Notes under the pieces: generated by a model | Seen by the model: only the letters and a program-made list of their open reading frames with translations | What the model was told of the DNA's origin: nothing | The model's database searches: none | Translations under genes and position numbers: made by a program | Shown: in pieces, positions 1-6,652 of the stretch | How positions within the stretch are numbered: position 1 is the stretch's first letter | How the letters are laid out: each line of letters starts with the position of its first letter | NCBI GenBank assembly: GCA_027021605.1 | Contig: JALUUA010000004.1 | Span: forward strand, 1-20,690 | DNA from: Candidatus Bipolaricaulota bacterium | GTDB taxonomy: Bacteria; Bipolaricaulota; Bipolaricaulia; RBG-16-55-9 | DNA: 20,690 nucleotides | Direction: 5' to 3'

Positions 1-182
1 CCCGCGATGACCCCGATGGTCGTCGTCTTGCCCGCCCCGTTGGGGCCCAGGAGCCCGAAGAACTCCCCGCGCTCGATGGTAAGCGTCAAGCGCTTGACGG
101 CCTCGACGCGCTTCCCCTTGGCCGTGTACGTCTTGCTCAGCCCCTCGAACGCGACGGCCGTCTTCCCGTCCCCCCCGCTCAT
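1..182 (-). CDS. ABC transporter ATP-binding protein (N-terminal part, runs off window)
   Basis: Only the first 60 codons are inside the window. The translation starts MSGGDGKTAVAFEGLSK and has the A-loop tyrosine at Y19 and a clear Walker A motif, GPNGAGKTT, at residues 46-54, preceded by the typical 'ERGEFFGLLGPNGAGKTTTIGV' type of context. This short-leader, TTTI-containing form is usual in the ATPases of multidrug, Na+ or ABC-2 type exporters (DrrA/CcmA-like). That subgroup placement is inferred from the motif neighbourhood only. The ATG overlaps the stop codon of the preceding gene (ATGA, 179-182), and GGAGG lies 7 nt upstream, so translation is probably coupled. It is the third gene of an operon on this strand. 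The partner permease should lie beyond the left edge. Confidence 0.93.
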   Translation of the reverse strand, partial: MSGGDGKTAVAFEGLSKTYTAKGKRVEAVKRLTLTIERGEFFGLLGPNGAGKTTTIGVIA

Positions 183-547
183 GGGCGATCCTCCGACGCC
201 GCCGACGGCGTCAAGCTCCTCAAGATCTGCTCCCCCATCCCGATAGTGGCCTCCAGGGTGATGCGATAGGCCCGCTCCAGCTCCTCGGGGTCGGCGTTCA
301 GAAAGCCGGGGTGGCCTTCGCTGAGCACCCGCAGCGAGCGATAGAAGGCGTGGAGCAGCTCCCCCGTGACGCCCTCCACCCGAAGGCCCCTCAAACAAGC
401 CGCCTCGTACGCCTCCCGGCGGTAGCCCTCGGCGAACCCTTCGGCCTCGGAGGCGTCGGCCTCCGGATCGAGGGAGCGCAGATCCCGCCGCAGCCGCTCG
501 AGATTCCCGCGGATCTCGTCGAGAAGCTTCGGGAGAAGCTCCTCCAT
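179..547 (-). CDS. hypothetical protein, 122 aa, predicted helical
   Basis: I do not recognise a family. The 122-residue protein is acidic and predicted almost wholly helical. It has a charged N-terminus (MEELLPKLLDEIRGNLERL) that could form a coiled coil, a single cysteine, and no signal peptide or membrane segment. A central stretch (GFAEGYRREAYEAACLRGL) and a later one (HAFYRSLRVLSEGHPGFL) are rich in aromatic and basic residues. The start is supported by GAGGTGA about 7 nt upstream. The gene begins 6 nt after the previous stop, and its own stop overlaps the ATG of the ABC ATPase gene, so it is the middle gene of a tight operon. A role as a regulator or accessory of that ABC system is possible, but this rests on position alone. 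Confidence 0.75.
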   Translation of the reverse strand: MEELLPKLLDEIRGNLERLRRDLRSLDPEADASEAEGFAEGYRREAYEAACLRGLRVEGVTGELLHAFYRSLRVLSEGHPGFLNADPEELERAYRITLEATIGMGEQILRSLTPSAASEDRP

Positions 548-553
548 GCGGGA

Positions 554-886
554 TCACCTCGATCCCGATCCCGACCCAGACCCGAACCCAGCCCCGAATT
601 GCCCTCGGAGTTCGGCTTCCCGTCGCAGCCGCGCGCCGTCGAGCGGCCCGCAGAGGAGGCAGTGCAGGTCGTCGGGGTCGTCGGCGTTGACGAAGAGGTC
701 GTGGACCTCGCGCTCGTCGCCTCCGAGATCGATGACGAAGTGCATGTCCAGGCGGGGTCCTGTCTCGCGGCGGTAGCGCCGCCCGTCCGGAAAGGCCAGC
801 AGGGCCTCCCCGAACGCCAGCGCCGAGCGCTGCTCCTCGGAGAGCGCCTCGACGTCGCTCCAGCTCTGCACGGAGATCTGTTCCAC
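554..886 (-). CDS. hypothetical protein, 110 aa, with Gly-Ser repeat tail
   Basis: First gene of the three-gene minus-strand operon. No family is recognised. The body (about residues 1-95) has mixed alpha/beta character, with a strand-like stretch DMHFVIDLGG followed by an acidic segment (NADDPDDLHCLLCGPLDG) that carries a CxxC-type pair, C-L-L-C. The last ~12 residues are an alternating Gly-Ser run ending in Arg, encoded by a six-base DNA repeat at 561-596, so the tail probably arose by repeat expansion and is disordered. The start is GTG at 886: the nearest upstream in-frame ATG is followed at once by a stop. Third-position GC bias matches the neighbours, which supports a real gene. There is no signal peptide. 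Function unknown. Confidence 0.65.
   Translation of the reverse strand: MEQISVQSWSDVEALSEEQRSALAFGEALLAFPDGRRYRRETGPRLDMHFVIDLGGDEREVHDLFVNADDPDDLHCLLCGPLDGARLRREAELRGQFGAGFGSGSGSGSR
561..596. repeat. hexanucleotide tandem repeat (about 6 imperfect copies)
   Basis: Six consecutive imperfect 6-mers are seen on the plus strand: GATCCC, GATCCC, GACCCA, GACCCG, AACCCA, GCCCCG. The period is in phase with the coding frame of the minus-strand gene and gives its Gly-Ser tail, so copy-number changes would lengthen or shorten the tail without a frameshift. Confidence 0.8.
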
Positions 887-930
887 CGTTTCACTTCACA
901 TCCTTCGCGCCTTCGCGCCCGTTCTAAGCC

Positions 931-939
931 ATTGTAGCA
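931..939 (-). promoter_or_regulatory. extended -10 promoter for the minus-strand operon at 886-1
   Basis: Read on the minus strand this is TGC-TACAAT, a good -10 (5 of 6) with the TGn extension. No convincing -35 lies 16-18 nt upstream, which is tolerated by extended -10 promoters. It would start an mRNA about 38 nt before the GTG at 886. It is back-to-back with the nth promoter at 952-980. Confidence 0.5.
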
Positions 940-951
940 AAACGTGTCCCG

Positions 952-980
952 TTGATCTCCTCAAGGGAGTGCGCTATGCT
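952..980 (+). promoter_or_regulatory. sigma70-type promoter of nth, apparently leaderless
   Basis: TTGATC (952-957), a 17-nt spacer and TATGCT (975-980). The expected transcription start, 6-8 nt after the -10 box, falls at 987-989, that is on or just before the nth ATG at 989. No Shine-Dalgarno sequence could fit on such a transcript. Confidence 0.6.
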
Positions 981-988
981 CGTGCATC

Positions 989-1666
989 ATGGCCGAACGA
1001 AGACCCCGATTCAACGACCGGAAGCGCGTCCTCGAGGTCGCCCGCCGCCTGGAGGCGAAGTACGGCCCGATCCCCTGGCGCTCCCACGGCGACCCCCTGG
1101 ACGTGCTGATCAACACGATCCTCTCCCAGAACACGAACGACGACAACCGCGATCGGGCCTACGACGCGCTGCTTGCGTGCTACGACCGCGACTACGACGC
1201 GATCGCCCACGCGCCCCTCGACGAGCTGGCGGAGACGATCCGCCCCGCGGGGCTCCACCGCCAGAAGGCCGCGCGCATCCAGAAGATCCTCAAAGAGATT
1301 AAAGCCGAGCGGGGCTCGTACGATTTGAGCTACCTGCGCGATCTCCCCCGGGAGGAGGCCCTTCAAGAGCTGTTAAGGTTCGACGGCGTGGGCAAGAAGA
1401 CGGCGGGCATTGTGCTCACGTTCAGCCTGGGAAAGCCCTACTTCCCCGTGGACACGCACATCACCCGCATCACGAAGCGCTTGGGGCTCGTAAAGAAAAA
1501 CGAGGACCCGCACGACGTAATGAACGCCTTGGTGCCGAAGGAGCTGCAATATCAGCTTCATCTGCACCTCATCCGCCACGGGCGCGAGGTGTGCAAGGCC
1601 CGCAAGCCCCGCTGTGGGGAGTGCGTCATCCGGGACCTTTGTCCTTTTCCCGAAAAGCAAACCTAG
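989..1666 (+). CDS. nth: endonuclease III (DNA glycosylase/AP lyase)
   Basis: Base-excision repair glycosylase that removes oxidised pyrimidines and cleaves the resulting abasic site. At 225 aa it has the usual family length. Visible marks are a helix-hairpin-helix with FDGVGKKTAGIVL at 131-143, including the catalytic Lys137; the catalytic Asp155 in PVDTHITRI; and a C-terminal [4Fe-4S] loop with Cys202, Cys209, Cys212 and Cys218 in the canonical C-x6-C-x2-C-x5-C spacing. An ILSQNT motif at 44-49 matches the ILSxQT signature except for an Asn insertion-like change (SQNTND), a form common in thermophile relatives. The ATG lacks a Shine-Dalgarno sequence and sits about 8 nt behind a -10 box. 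It is divergent from the operon on its left and is followed 84 nt later by guaB, which has its own promoter. Confidence 0.97.
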   Translation: MAERRPRFNDRKRVLEVARRLEAKYGPIPWRSHGDPLDVLINTILSQNTNDDNRDRAYDALLACYDRDYDAIAHAPLDELAETIRPAGLHRQKAARIQKILKEIKAERGSYDLSYLRDLPREEALQELLRFDGVGKKTAGIVLTFSLGKPYFPVDTHITRITKRLGLVKKNEDPHDVMNALVPKELQYQLHLHLIRHGREVCKARKPRCGECVIRDLCPFPEKQT

Positions 1667-1690
1667 CGTTACGTTCACCGGGCCCAAACG

Positions 1691-1719
1691 TTGCTACAAG
1701 CATGCAGATCCCCTATAAT
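1691..1719 (+). promoter_or_regulatory. sigma70-type promoter of guaB
   Basis: TTGCTA (1691-1696), a 17-nt spacer and a perfect TATAAT (1714-1719). The predicted start near 1726 leaves a ~25-nt leader that carries a strong Shine-Dalgarno sequence, GGAGGGG (1738-1744), 6 nt before the GTG at 1751. No terminator hairpin separates nth from this promoter. Confidence 0.75.
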
Positions 1720-1750
1720 GCCGTAACGCTGAGGCACGGAGGGGATTTGA

Positions 1751-3211
1751 GTGCGTACCGGCATCACGTTTGACGATGTGCTGCTCGTCCCCCGGCGCTC
1801 GGCCGTCCTCCCCGACGAAGTGGATGTAAGCACCCAACTCACCCCCCGCCTTCGCCTGAACATCCCCATACTGAGCGCCGCGATGGACACGGTCACGGAA
1901 GCCCGCATGGCGATCGCCATGGCCATCGAGGGGGGCGTCGGGGTCATCCATCGCTATTTGAGCCCCGAGGAGCAGGCCGAGGAGGTCCGCAAGGTCAAGC
2001 GCTACGAATCGGGGGTCATCAAGGACCCCTTCACCCTGCACCCGGACGACCCCGCCTGGAAGGCCCGCCGCCTCATGCGCGAGAAGGGGATCTCCGGGGT
2101 GCCGATCGTCGACTCCGAGGGGAAGCTCGTGGGGCTGGTCACATCGCGGGATCTGCAGTTCCAGACGGACCCGGAGGTCCCCCTCTCTCAGGTGATGACC
2201 CCGCGCGAGCAGCTCATCGTCGCGCCGCCCGACGTCGACCTGGAGAAGGCTAAAGAAATTCTGTACGAGCACCGGGTGGAGAAGCTGCCCCTCGTCGACG
2301 AGCACAACGTGTTGCGGGGGCTCATCACGATCAAGGACATCCGCAAGGCGGAGGAGCACCCCCACGCCTGCAAGGACCCCCGCGGGCGGCTCATCGTGGG
2401 CGCCGCCGTCGGGACGGCCATGGACCTAAAGCGCGAGGAGCTCCTCCTGGAAGCCGAGGTGGACTTCCTGGTGGTGGACACGGCTCACGGCCACTCGGAG
2501 AACGTCCTGCGCAAGGTGAAGCTCTTAAAGAAGGCGTTCCCCGAGGTGGACGTGATCGCGGGGAACGTGGCCACCGCCGAGGCGACCCGGGATCTCATCG
2601 AGGTGGGCGCGGACGTCGTCAAAGTGGGCATCGGGCCCGGGAGCATCTGCACCACCCGGGTGATCGCGGGCATCGGCGTGCCCCAGCTTACGGCCGTGAT
2701 GGACTGCGCCGAGGTTGCAAAGGAGGCGGACGTCCCCCTCATCGCCGACGGGGGAATTCGCTACTCCGGTGACATCGTGAAGGCCCTGGCCGCGGGGGCC
2801 CACGCCGTCATGCTCGGAAGCCTCTTGGCCGCCACGGAGGAGTCCCCCGGCGAGCTTTTCACCCTGAGGGGCGAGACCTACAAGACCTATCGGGGCATGG
2901 GATCGGTTACGGCGATGAAGAGCGCCCGCGATCAAGAGAAGCGCTACTTCTGGGACGAGACCCGCGAGGAACCCATCGCCGAGGGGATCGAGGGGCGGGT
3001 AAAATACAAGGGCAAGGTCGCCGACGTGCTCCACCAGCTCGTAGGAGGGCTTCGGGTGGGCATGGGCTACCTGGGGGCCCCCGATCTCAAGGCACTCCGG
3101 GAGAACGCGGAGTTCCTGCAGATCACCCACGCGTCCGTGATCGAGTCCCACCCCCACGACGTGCAGATCACCCGCGAGGCCCCGAACTACCGCTTCGAGG
3201 AGCGCTCGTAG
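1751..3211 (+). CDS. guaB: inosine-5'-monophosphate dehydrogenase
   Basis: Catalyses NAD-dependent oxidation of IMP to XMP, the committed step of guanine nucleotide synthesis, in the cytoplasm as a tetramer. The 486-aa length is typical of full bacterial enzymes. The N-terminal TFDDVLLVP signature is at 6-14. A two-CBS (Bateman) regulatory module spans roughly 92-203, with GISGVPIVD and HRVEKLPLVD as the two CBS cores. The catalytic loop GPGSICTTR (295-303) holds Cys300, and IADGGIRYSGD (331-341) and YRGMGS (380-385) bind phosphate and substrate. The mobile flap has Arg416 and Tyr419 in EGRVKYKG. The GTG start is chosen because GGAGGGG lies 6 nt upstream and the protein begins close to the TFDDVLL motif, as in the family. 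Transcribed from its own promoter. Confidence 0.98.
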   Translation: MRTGITFDDVLLVPRRSAVLPDEVDVSTQLTPRLRLNIPILSAAMDTVTEARMAIAMAIEGGVGVIHRYLSPEEQAEEVRKVKRYESGVIKDPFTLHPDDPAWKARRLMREKGISGVPIVDSEGKLVGLVTSRDLQFQTDPEVPLSQVMTPREQLIVAPPDVDLEKAKEILYEHRVEKLPLVDEHNVLRGLITIKDIRKAEEHPHACKDPRGRLIVGAAVGTAMDLKREELLLEAEVDFLVVDTAHGHSENVLRKVKLLKKAFPEVDVIAGNVATAEATRDLIEVGADVVKVGIGPGSICTTRVIAGIGVPQLTAVMDCAEVAKEADVPLIADGGIRYSGDIVKALAAGAHAVMLGSLLAATEESPGELFTLRGETYKTYRGMGSVTAMKSARDQEKRYFWDETREEPIAEGIEGRVKYKGKVADVLHQLVGGLRVGMGYLGAPDLKALRENAEFLQITHASVIESHPHDVQITREAPNYRFEERS

Positions 3212-3241
3212 CGCTTGGCCTCACCTCGCCCGCGGCATCTG

Positions 3242-3271
3242 TTGACACCCGTGGGCCCTTTGTGCTATAAG
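3242..3271 (+). promoter_or_regulatory. strong promoter of the amino acid ABC operon
   Basis: A perfect -35, TTGACA (3242-3247), an 18-nt spacer and an extended -10, TGC-TATAAG (3263-3271). This is the best promoter match in the window. It lies 31-69 nt after the guaB stop and 40 nt before the binding-protein ATG, and suits high expression of a periplasmic binding protein. Confidence 0.8.
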
Positions 3272-3310
3272 CCCCCGCAGGCAAAATCCTCAGAGAGGGG
3301 TGGAACGACG

Positions 3311-4252
3311 ATGCAGTGTCGGATTTGGCGGCTTACGGCGATCGTGGTCCTGGGGATGGTCCTCACCTTGAGTGCGGGTTCCCTTCAGGCCCAGCAGCCC
3401 ACCTACAAGGTCTGCTCGGACATCCCCTGGGCACCGTTCGAGATGGTGACCGAGGGGGGCGAGTTCTTCGGGTTCGACATGGACGTGATGCGGGCCCTGG
3501 CGGTCCTGGGCGGCTACCAGATCGAGATCCAGAACATGGCCTTCGACTCGATCATCCCCGCGGTCCAGGCGGGGACGTGTGACATCGGGGCCTCGGGCTT
3601 TACCATCACCGCCGAGCGCGAGCAGGCGGTCGACTTCTCCAACCCCTACTGGCTCTCCAACCAGGCCGTGCTGATCCGCCAGGACTCGGGATGGACCTCC
3701 CTCGACCAGGTCTTCTGCTGCGGGAACAGGATCGGGGCCCAGCGCGGCACGACCGGGGCGGCTTGGGTCGAGGAGAACCTCGTCAACCAGGGCGTCGACG
3801 TCGAGCTGGTCCTCTATGAGACCTACCCCCTGGCCGTCCTCGATCTGGTCAACAAGCGCATCGACGCCGTGGTGCAGGACGAGCCTGCCTCGCAGCAGTC
3901 GATCCGGGCCTACCCCGACGTGCTTACGATCGTGGGGATCATCGAGACGAACGAGTACTTCGGGTTCAACGTCGCCGAGGGCGACCCGAACGGGCTGCTC
4001 CCCGTGATGAACCGCGGGATGACCCAGCTGGGCCTCCAGCTGGACCTCCTGCTGACCGAGGCGGGCTGGAAGGTCGCCCTGCAGATCACCCCCGGCAGCC
4101 CCTGGGACAACCTAGTGAAGGCTTACTTCGGCGCGGACGCCGAGACCGTCACCGCGGCCTGGCTCGCCTGCAAGGACGGGATCTTGAACGCGCAGAGCTA
4201 CGACGACATCGCGGCCTTTGCCCAGTGCATGGCGGACGAGACGGGGCAATAG
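3311..4252 (+). CDS. amino acid ABC transporter substrate-binding protein (family 3)
   Basis: Exported binding protein of a polar amino acid importer. The start is ATG 3311, preceded by GAGAGGGG. It gives a Sec signal peptide (basic start, hydrophobic core 9-22, likely cleavage LQA|QQ at 27/28). A longer in-frame start upstream would put the signal sequence inside the protein and overlap the promoter, so it was rejected. Family-3 marks are CSDIPWAPFEM (36-46), GFDMDVMRAL, SGFTITAEREQAVDFSNPYW with the substrate carboxylate-binding Arg103, and VVQDEP with Asp190. At 313 aa it is longer than usual: after the second lobe there is a ~45-residue helical tail. Six cysteines in the mature part (36, 90, 136, 137, 287, 306) suggest disulfides. 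No lipobox is present, so the mature protein is probably soluble in a periplasm. Exact amino acid unknown. Confidence 0.95.
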   Translation: MQCRIWRLTAIVVLGMVLTLSAGSLQAQQPTYKVCSDIPWAPFEMVTEGGEFFGFDMDVMRALAVLGGYQIEIQNMAFDSIIPAVQAGTCDIGASGFTITAEREQAVDFSNPYWLSNQAVLIRQDSGWTSLDQVFCCGNRIGAQRGTTGAAWVEENLVNQGVDVELVLYETYPLAVLDLVNKRIDAVVQDEPASQQSIRAYPDVLTIVGIIETNEYFGFNVAEGDPNGLLPVMNRGMTQLGLQLDLLLTEAGWKVALQITPGSPWDNLVKAYFGADAETVTAAWLACKDGILNAQSYDDIAAFAQCMADETGQ

Positions 4253-4303
4253 CACCGCAGACGGCGACATGAACACGAGCGGGTAAGACGAGGGAACAAG
4301 GAA

Positions 4304-4344
4304 AAAAGGGGAGAGGGGACGACGGCAGCCCCCTCTCCCCTTTT
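4304..4344 (+). terminator. intra-operon hairpin (attenuator or mRNA stabiliser)
   Basis: A perfect 15-bp stem, AAAAGGGGAGAGGGG (4304-4318) with CCCCTCTCCCCTTTT (4330-4344), and an 11-nt loop. The 3' arm ends in TTTT, so it resembles a weak intrinsic terminator. The loop contains GGCAGC (4324-4329), which is complementary to GCTGCC (4345-4350) just after the stem and could form an alternative pairing. It lies between the binding-protein gene and the first permease gene, where partial termination or 3'-end protection is a common way to make excess binding protein. Confidence 0.75.
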
Positions 4345-4432
4345 GCTGCCATCGGGGAAACCCGGTAGAGGGGCCGGAGCCGGAGTAGGCGACCGACCCC
4401 AAACCCAAAGCAAAGTGGGGATGTGAACACGG

Positions 4433-5125
4433 ATGGACCTCGAGGGGCTGCTCATCATCGGGAGGAACCTGCCGCTGTTCCTGCGGGCCACCCTGCTCAA
4501 CTTGGGGTTGCTCGCGGGGCTGATCAGCCTGGGATTTCTCGTGGGAATCCCCATCGCGCTGCTCCAGGTCTACGGGGTCCGCCCGCTTCGGGTGCTGGCC
4601 TCGGCCTGGGAGGGGTTCTTCCGCGGGGTGCCGGCCCTGGTGCTCTTGTTCCTCTTCTTCTTCGGGCCCGCGCAGTTCGGGGTGCAGCTGAGCGCTTTTA
4701 CGGCGGCCGTCCTGGCGTTGGGCTTCCGCTCCTCGGGGTACCAGTCGCAGATCTTCCGCGGGGCGATCCAGTCCATCCCGCGAGGGCAGATGCTCGCCGC
4801 CCGCTCCATCGGGATGTCCCGCCTCCAGGCGATCCGCTGGGTGATCCTCCCCCAGGCGCTGCGGCTGGCCATCCCCGCCTGGTCCAACGAGTTCTCCTCC
4901 GTCATCAAGGACACGACCCTGGCCTACGCCATCGGCGTAAACGAGGTCCTCCGCCACGTGCGGTATATCACGGATCGTTACTACGAGCTGGCGATGCCCG
5001 CCTATCTGACCGTGGCCCTGATCTTCCTGGTGCTCACCTATGGGGGCAACTGGCTGCTGGGGCGCTTGGAGCGGCGCTTGGCGCTGCCCGGATTCCAGAT
5101 GCGGGGGGTGGAGACCGCCCACTGA
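4433..5125 (+). CDS. amino acid ABC transporter permease (first of two)
   Basis: Inner-membrane subunit of the polar amino acid importer (HisM/HisQ/GlnP family). It is 230 aa with about five membrane segments (near 14-46, 52-80, 86-100, 150-175, 190-215). The cytoplasmic EAA loop that docks on the ATPase is clear: FRGAIQSIPRGQMLAARSIG at 108-127, followed by MSRLQAIRWVILPQAL. A further family mark is FFRGVPALVLLF near 62-73. The ATG at 4433 is preceded by GTGGGG about 12 nt upstream; an in-frame ATG at 4421 is followed directly by a stop. A 180-nt gap with a hairpin separates it from the binding-protein gene. It pairs with the permease at 5953-6648, with which it shares most of the EAA loop. 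Confidence 0.95.
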   Translation: MDLEGLLIIGRNLPLFLRATLLNLGLLAGLISLGFLVGIPIALLQVYGVRPLRVLASAWEGFFRGVPALVLLFLFFFGPAQFGVQLSAFTAAVLALGFRSSGYQSQIFRGAIQSIPRGQMLAARSIGMSRLQAIRWVILPQALRLAIPAWSNEFSSVIKDTTLAYAIGVNEVLRHVRYITDRYYELAMPAYLTVALIFLVLTYGGNWLLGRLERRLALPGFQMRGVETAH

Positions 5126-5163
5126 CCCCTACGGGCTGCACGACGGGGACACCGGGGCTGACC

Positions 5164-5943
5164 ATGGGAAACGGCTACACGTCGAGGAAGGGCGAAGTCG
5201 TCTTGCGGGTGGAGGACCTCCACAAGCGCTACGGGCGCGAGGAGGTCCTCAAGGGGGTCTCCTTTGAGGTCCGCCGCGGGGAGACCAAGGTGATCATCGG
5301 CCCCTCGGGGACGGGGAAGAGCACGCTCTTGCGCTGCATCACGCGCCTGACGGAGCCCGATCGCGGCCGGATCTGGCTCGGGGACATCGAAGTAACGGGG
5401 CGTGGGGTGGACCTCAACCGCGTGCGGGCCTCCATCGGGTTCGTCTTCCAAGACTTCAACTTGTTTACGCACCTTACCGCGCTGGACAACGTCCGGATTG
5501 GGCTCCTTAAGGTGAAAAAGCTCCCCAAGGAGAAGGCGACGGAGATCGCGCTCAAGCAGCTGGAGCACGTGGGGCTAGCCCACAAGGCGGACGCCTACCC
5601 CGCCGAGCTTTCCGGCGGCCAGCAGCAGCGGGTGGCCATCGCCCGGGCCCTGGCGATGGAGCCCAAGCTCATCCTGTTTGACGAGCCCACCAGCGCCTTA
5701 GATCCCGAGCTCATCGGGGAGGTGCTCGACGTCATGGTCGCGCTGGCCAAGGAGGGGATGACGATGGTCGTGGTCTCGCACGAGATGGGCTTTGCGGGCA
5801 CGGTGGCCGATGAGATCATCTTTATGGAGGGCGGGGTGATCGTGGAGCAGGGGCCGCCGGACCAGCTCTTCCGGCAGCCGAAGCACCCCAGGACGGCGGA
5901 ATTCCTGCATAAGATCACGGCCCTCTACGGGGAGACGGGCTAA
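5164..5943 (+). CDS. amino acid ABC transporter ATP-binding protein (GlnQ-like)
   Basis: Cytoplasmic ATPase that powers the importer encoded around it. It is 259 aa, a standard size for the HisP/GlnQ family. Seen in order: Walker A GPSGTGKST at 46-54, Q-loop FVFQDFNLF at 93-101, ABC signature LSGGQQQR at 149-156, Walker B LILFDEPTSALDPE at 169-182, and the switch His206 in VVSHEMGFA. The HEMGFA and FQDFNLF variants are characteristic of polar amino acid importers. It starts 38 nt after the first permease and ends 9 nt before the second, so the order is binding protein, permease, ATPase, permease. The ATG at 5164 is preceded by a GGGG-containing weak ribosome site; coupling to the upstream gene is likely. 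Confidence 0.97.
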   Translation: MGNGYTSRKGEVVLRVEDLHKRYGREEVLKGVSFEVRRGETKVIIGPSGTGKSTLLRCITRLTEPDRGRIWLGDIEVTGRGVDLNRVRASIGFVFQDFNLFTHLTALDNVRIGLLKVKKLPKEKATEIALKQLEHVGLAHKADAYPAELSGGQQQRVAIARALAMEPKLILFDEPTSALDPELIGEVLDVMVALAKEGMTMVVVSHEMGFAGTVADEIIFMEGGVIVEQGPPDQLFRQPKHPRTAEFLHKITALYGETG

Positions 5944-5952
5944 GAAAGGGAG

Positions 5953-6648
5953 ATGGACAAGATCGAAATCGGCGGCTTGGTCTTCGATCCGGCTTGGCTT
6001 CCCAAGCTGGGGGAGGGGCTGGTCGTCACCCTCGAGATCACAGGGCTGTGTATCGCCATCGGGATCGTGCTGGGGCTGGTTTTGGCGATTCTGCGGGTCT
6101 ACGGCCGCGGACCCCTGTATTGGCTGAGCAGCCTTTACGTCCAATTTTTCCGGGGCACCCCCCTATTGGTACAGCTGCTTATGATTTACTACGGACTCCC
6201 CAGCTGGGGGATCGTGCTTTCGCCCTTTCTGTCGGGCGTGATCGCGTTGGGGCTCAACACGGCGGCCTACCAAGCGGAGTACTTCCGCGGGGCAATTCAA
6301 GCGATCCCGCGGGGGCAGATGCTCGCCGCCCGCTCCCTGGGCATGAAGCGCGCCCAGGCGATCCGCTACATCATCCTCCCCCAAGCGTTACGGCTGGTGA
6401 TCCCCCCGTGGTCGAACGAGCTCATTCTGATGCTGAAGTACTCCTCGATCGTGTACATGGTCACGGTGATGGACCTCATGGGCGCGGCCAAGACGATCGC
6501 GGCGCGGACCTTCCGCTACTTTGAGGTCTTCATCCTGGTGGCGCTCATCTACTTGGCGATCGTCTTCTTGCTCTCCTGGCTTTTGCGCCGCCTCGAGGAG
6601 CGGGTGCGGGTCCCCGGGCTGGGGATCGAGCGGGGATCCGCTCACTAA
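5953..6648 (+). CDS. amino acid ABC transporter permease (second of two)
   Basis: Second membrane subunit of the polar amino acid importer, 231 aa. It has an N-terminal segment before the first membrane helix (about 22-48), then QFFRGTPLLVQLLMIYYGLP (64-83), a strong match to the glutamine/histidine permease family, and an EAA loop around 111-146 (FRGAIQAIPRGQMLAARSLG, then MKRAQAIRYIILPQAL). It differs from the first permease outside the EAA loop, so the transporter is probably a heterodimer of membrane subunits. GAAAGGGAG directly precedes the ATG and fills the 9-nt gap from the ATPase gene. It is the last gene of the operon: its stop lies 4 nt from the stop of a convergent gene, with no obvious intrinsic terminator in between. 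Confidence 0.96.
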   Translation: MDKIEIGGLVFDPAWLPKLGEGLVVTLEITGLCIAIGIVLGLVLAILRVYGRGPLYWLSSLYVQFFRGTPLLVQLLMIYYGLPSWGIVLSPFLSGVIALGLNTAAYQAEYFRGAIQAIPRGQMLAARSLGMKRAQAIRYIILPQALRLVIPPWSNELILMLKYSSIVYMVTVMDLMGAAKTIAARTFRYFEVFILVALIYLAIVFLLSWLLRRLEERVRVPGLGIERGSAH

Positions 6649-6652
6649 AAGC

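Noticed and set aside
902..918. CTTCGCGCC tandem pair before the first minus-strand gene
   Set aside because: Only two 9-bp units in GC-rich DNA. No functional reading was found.
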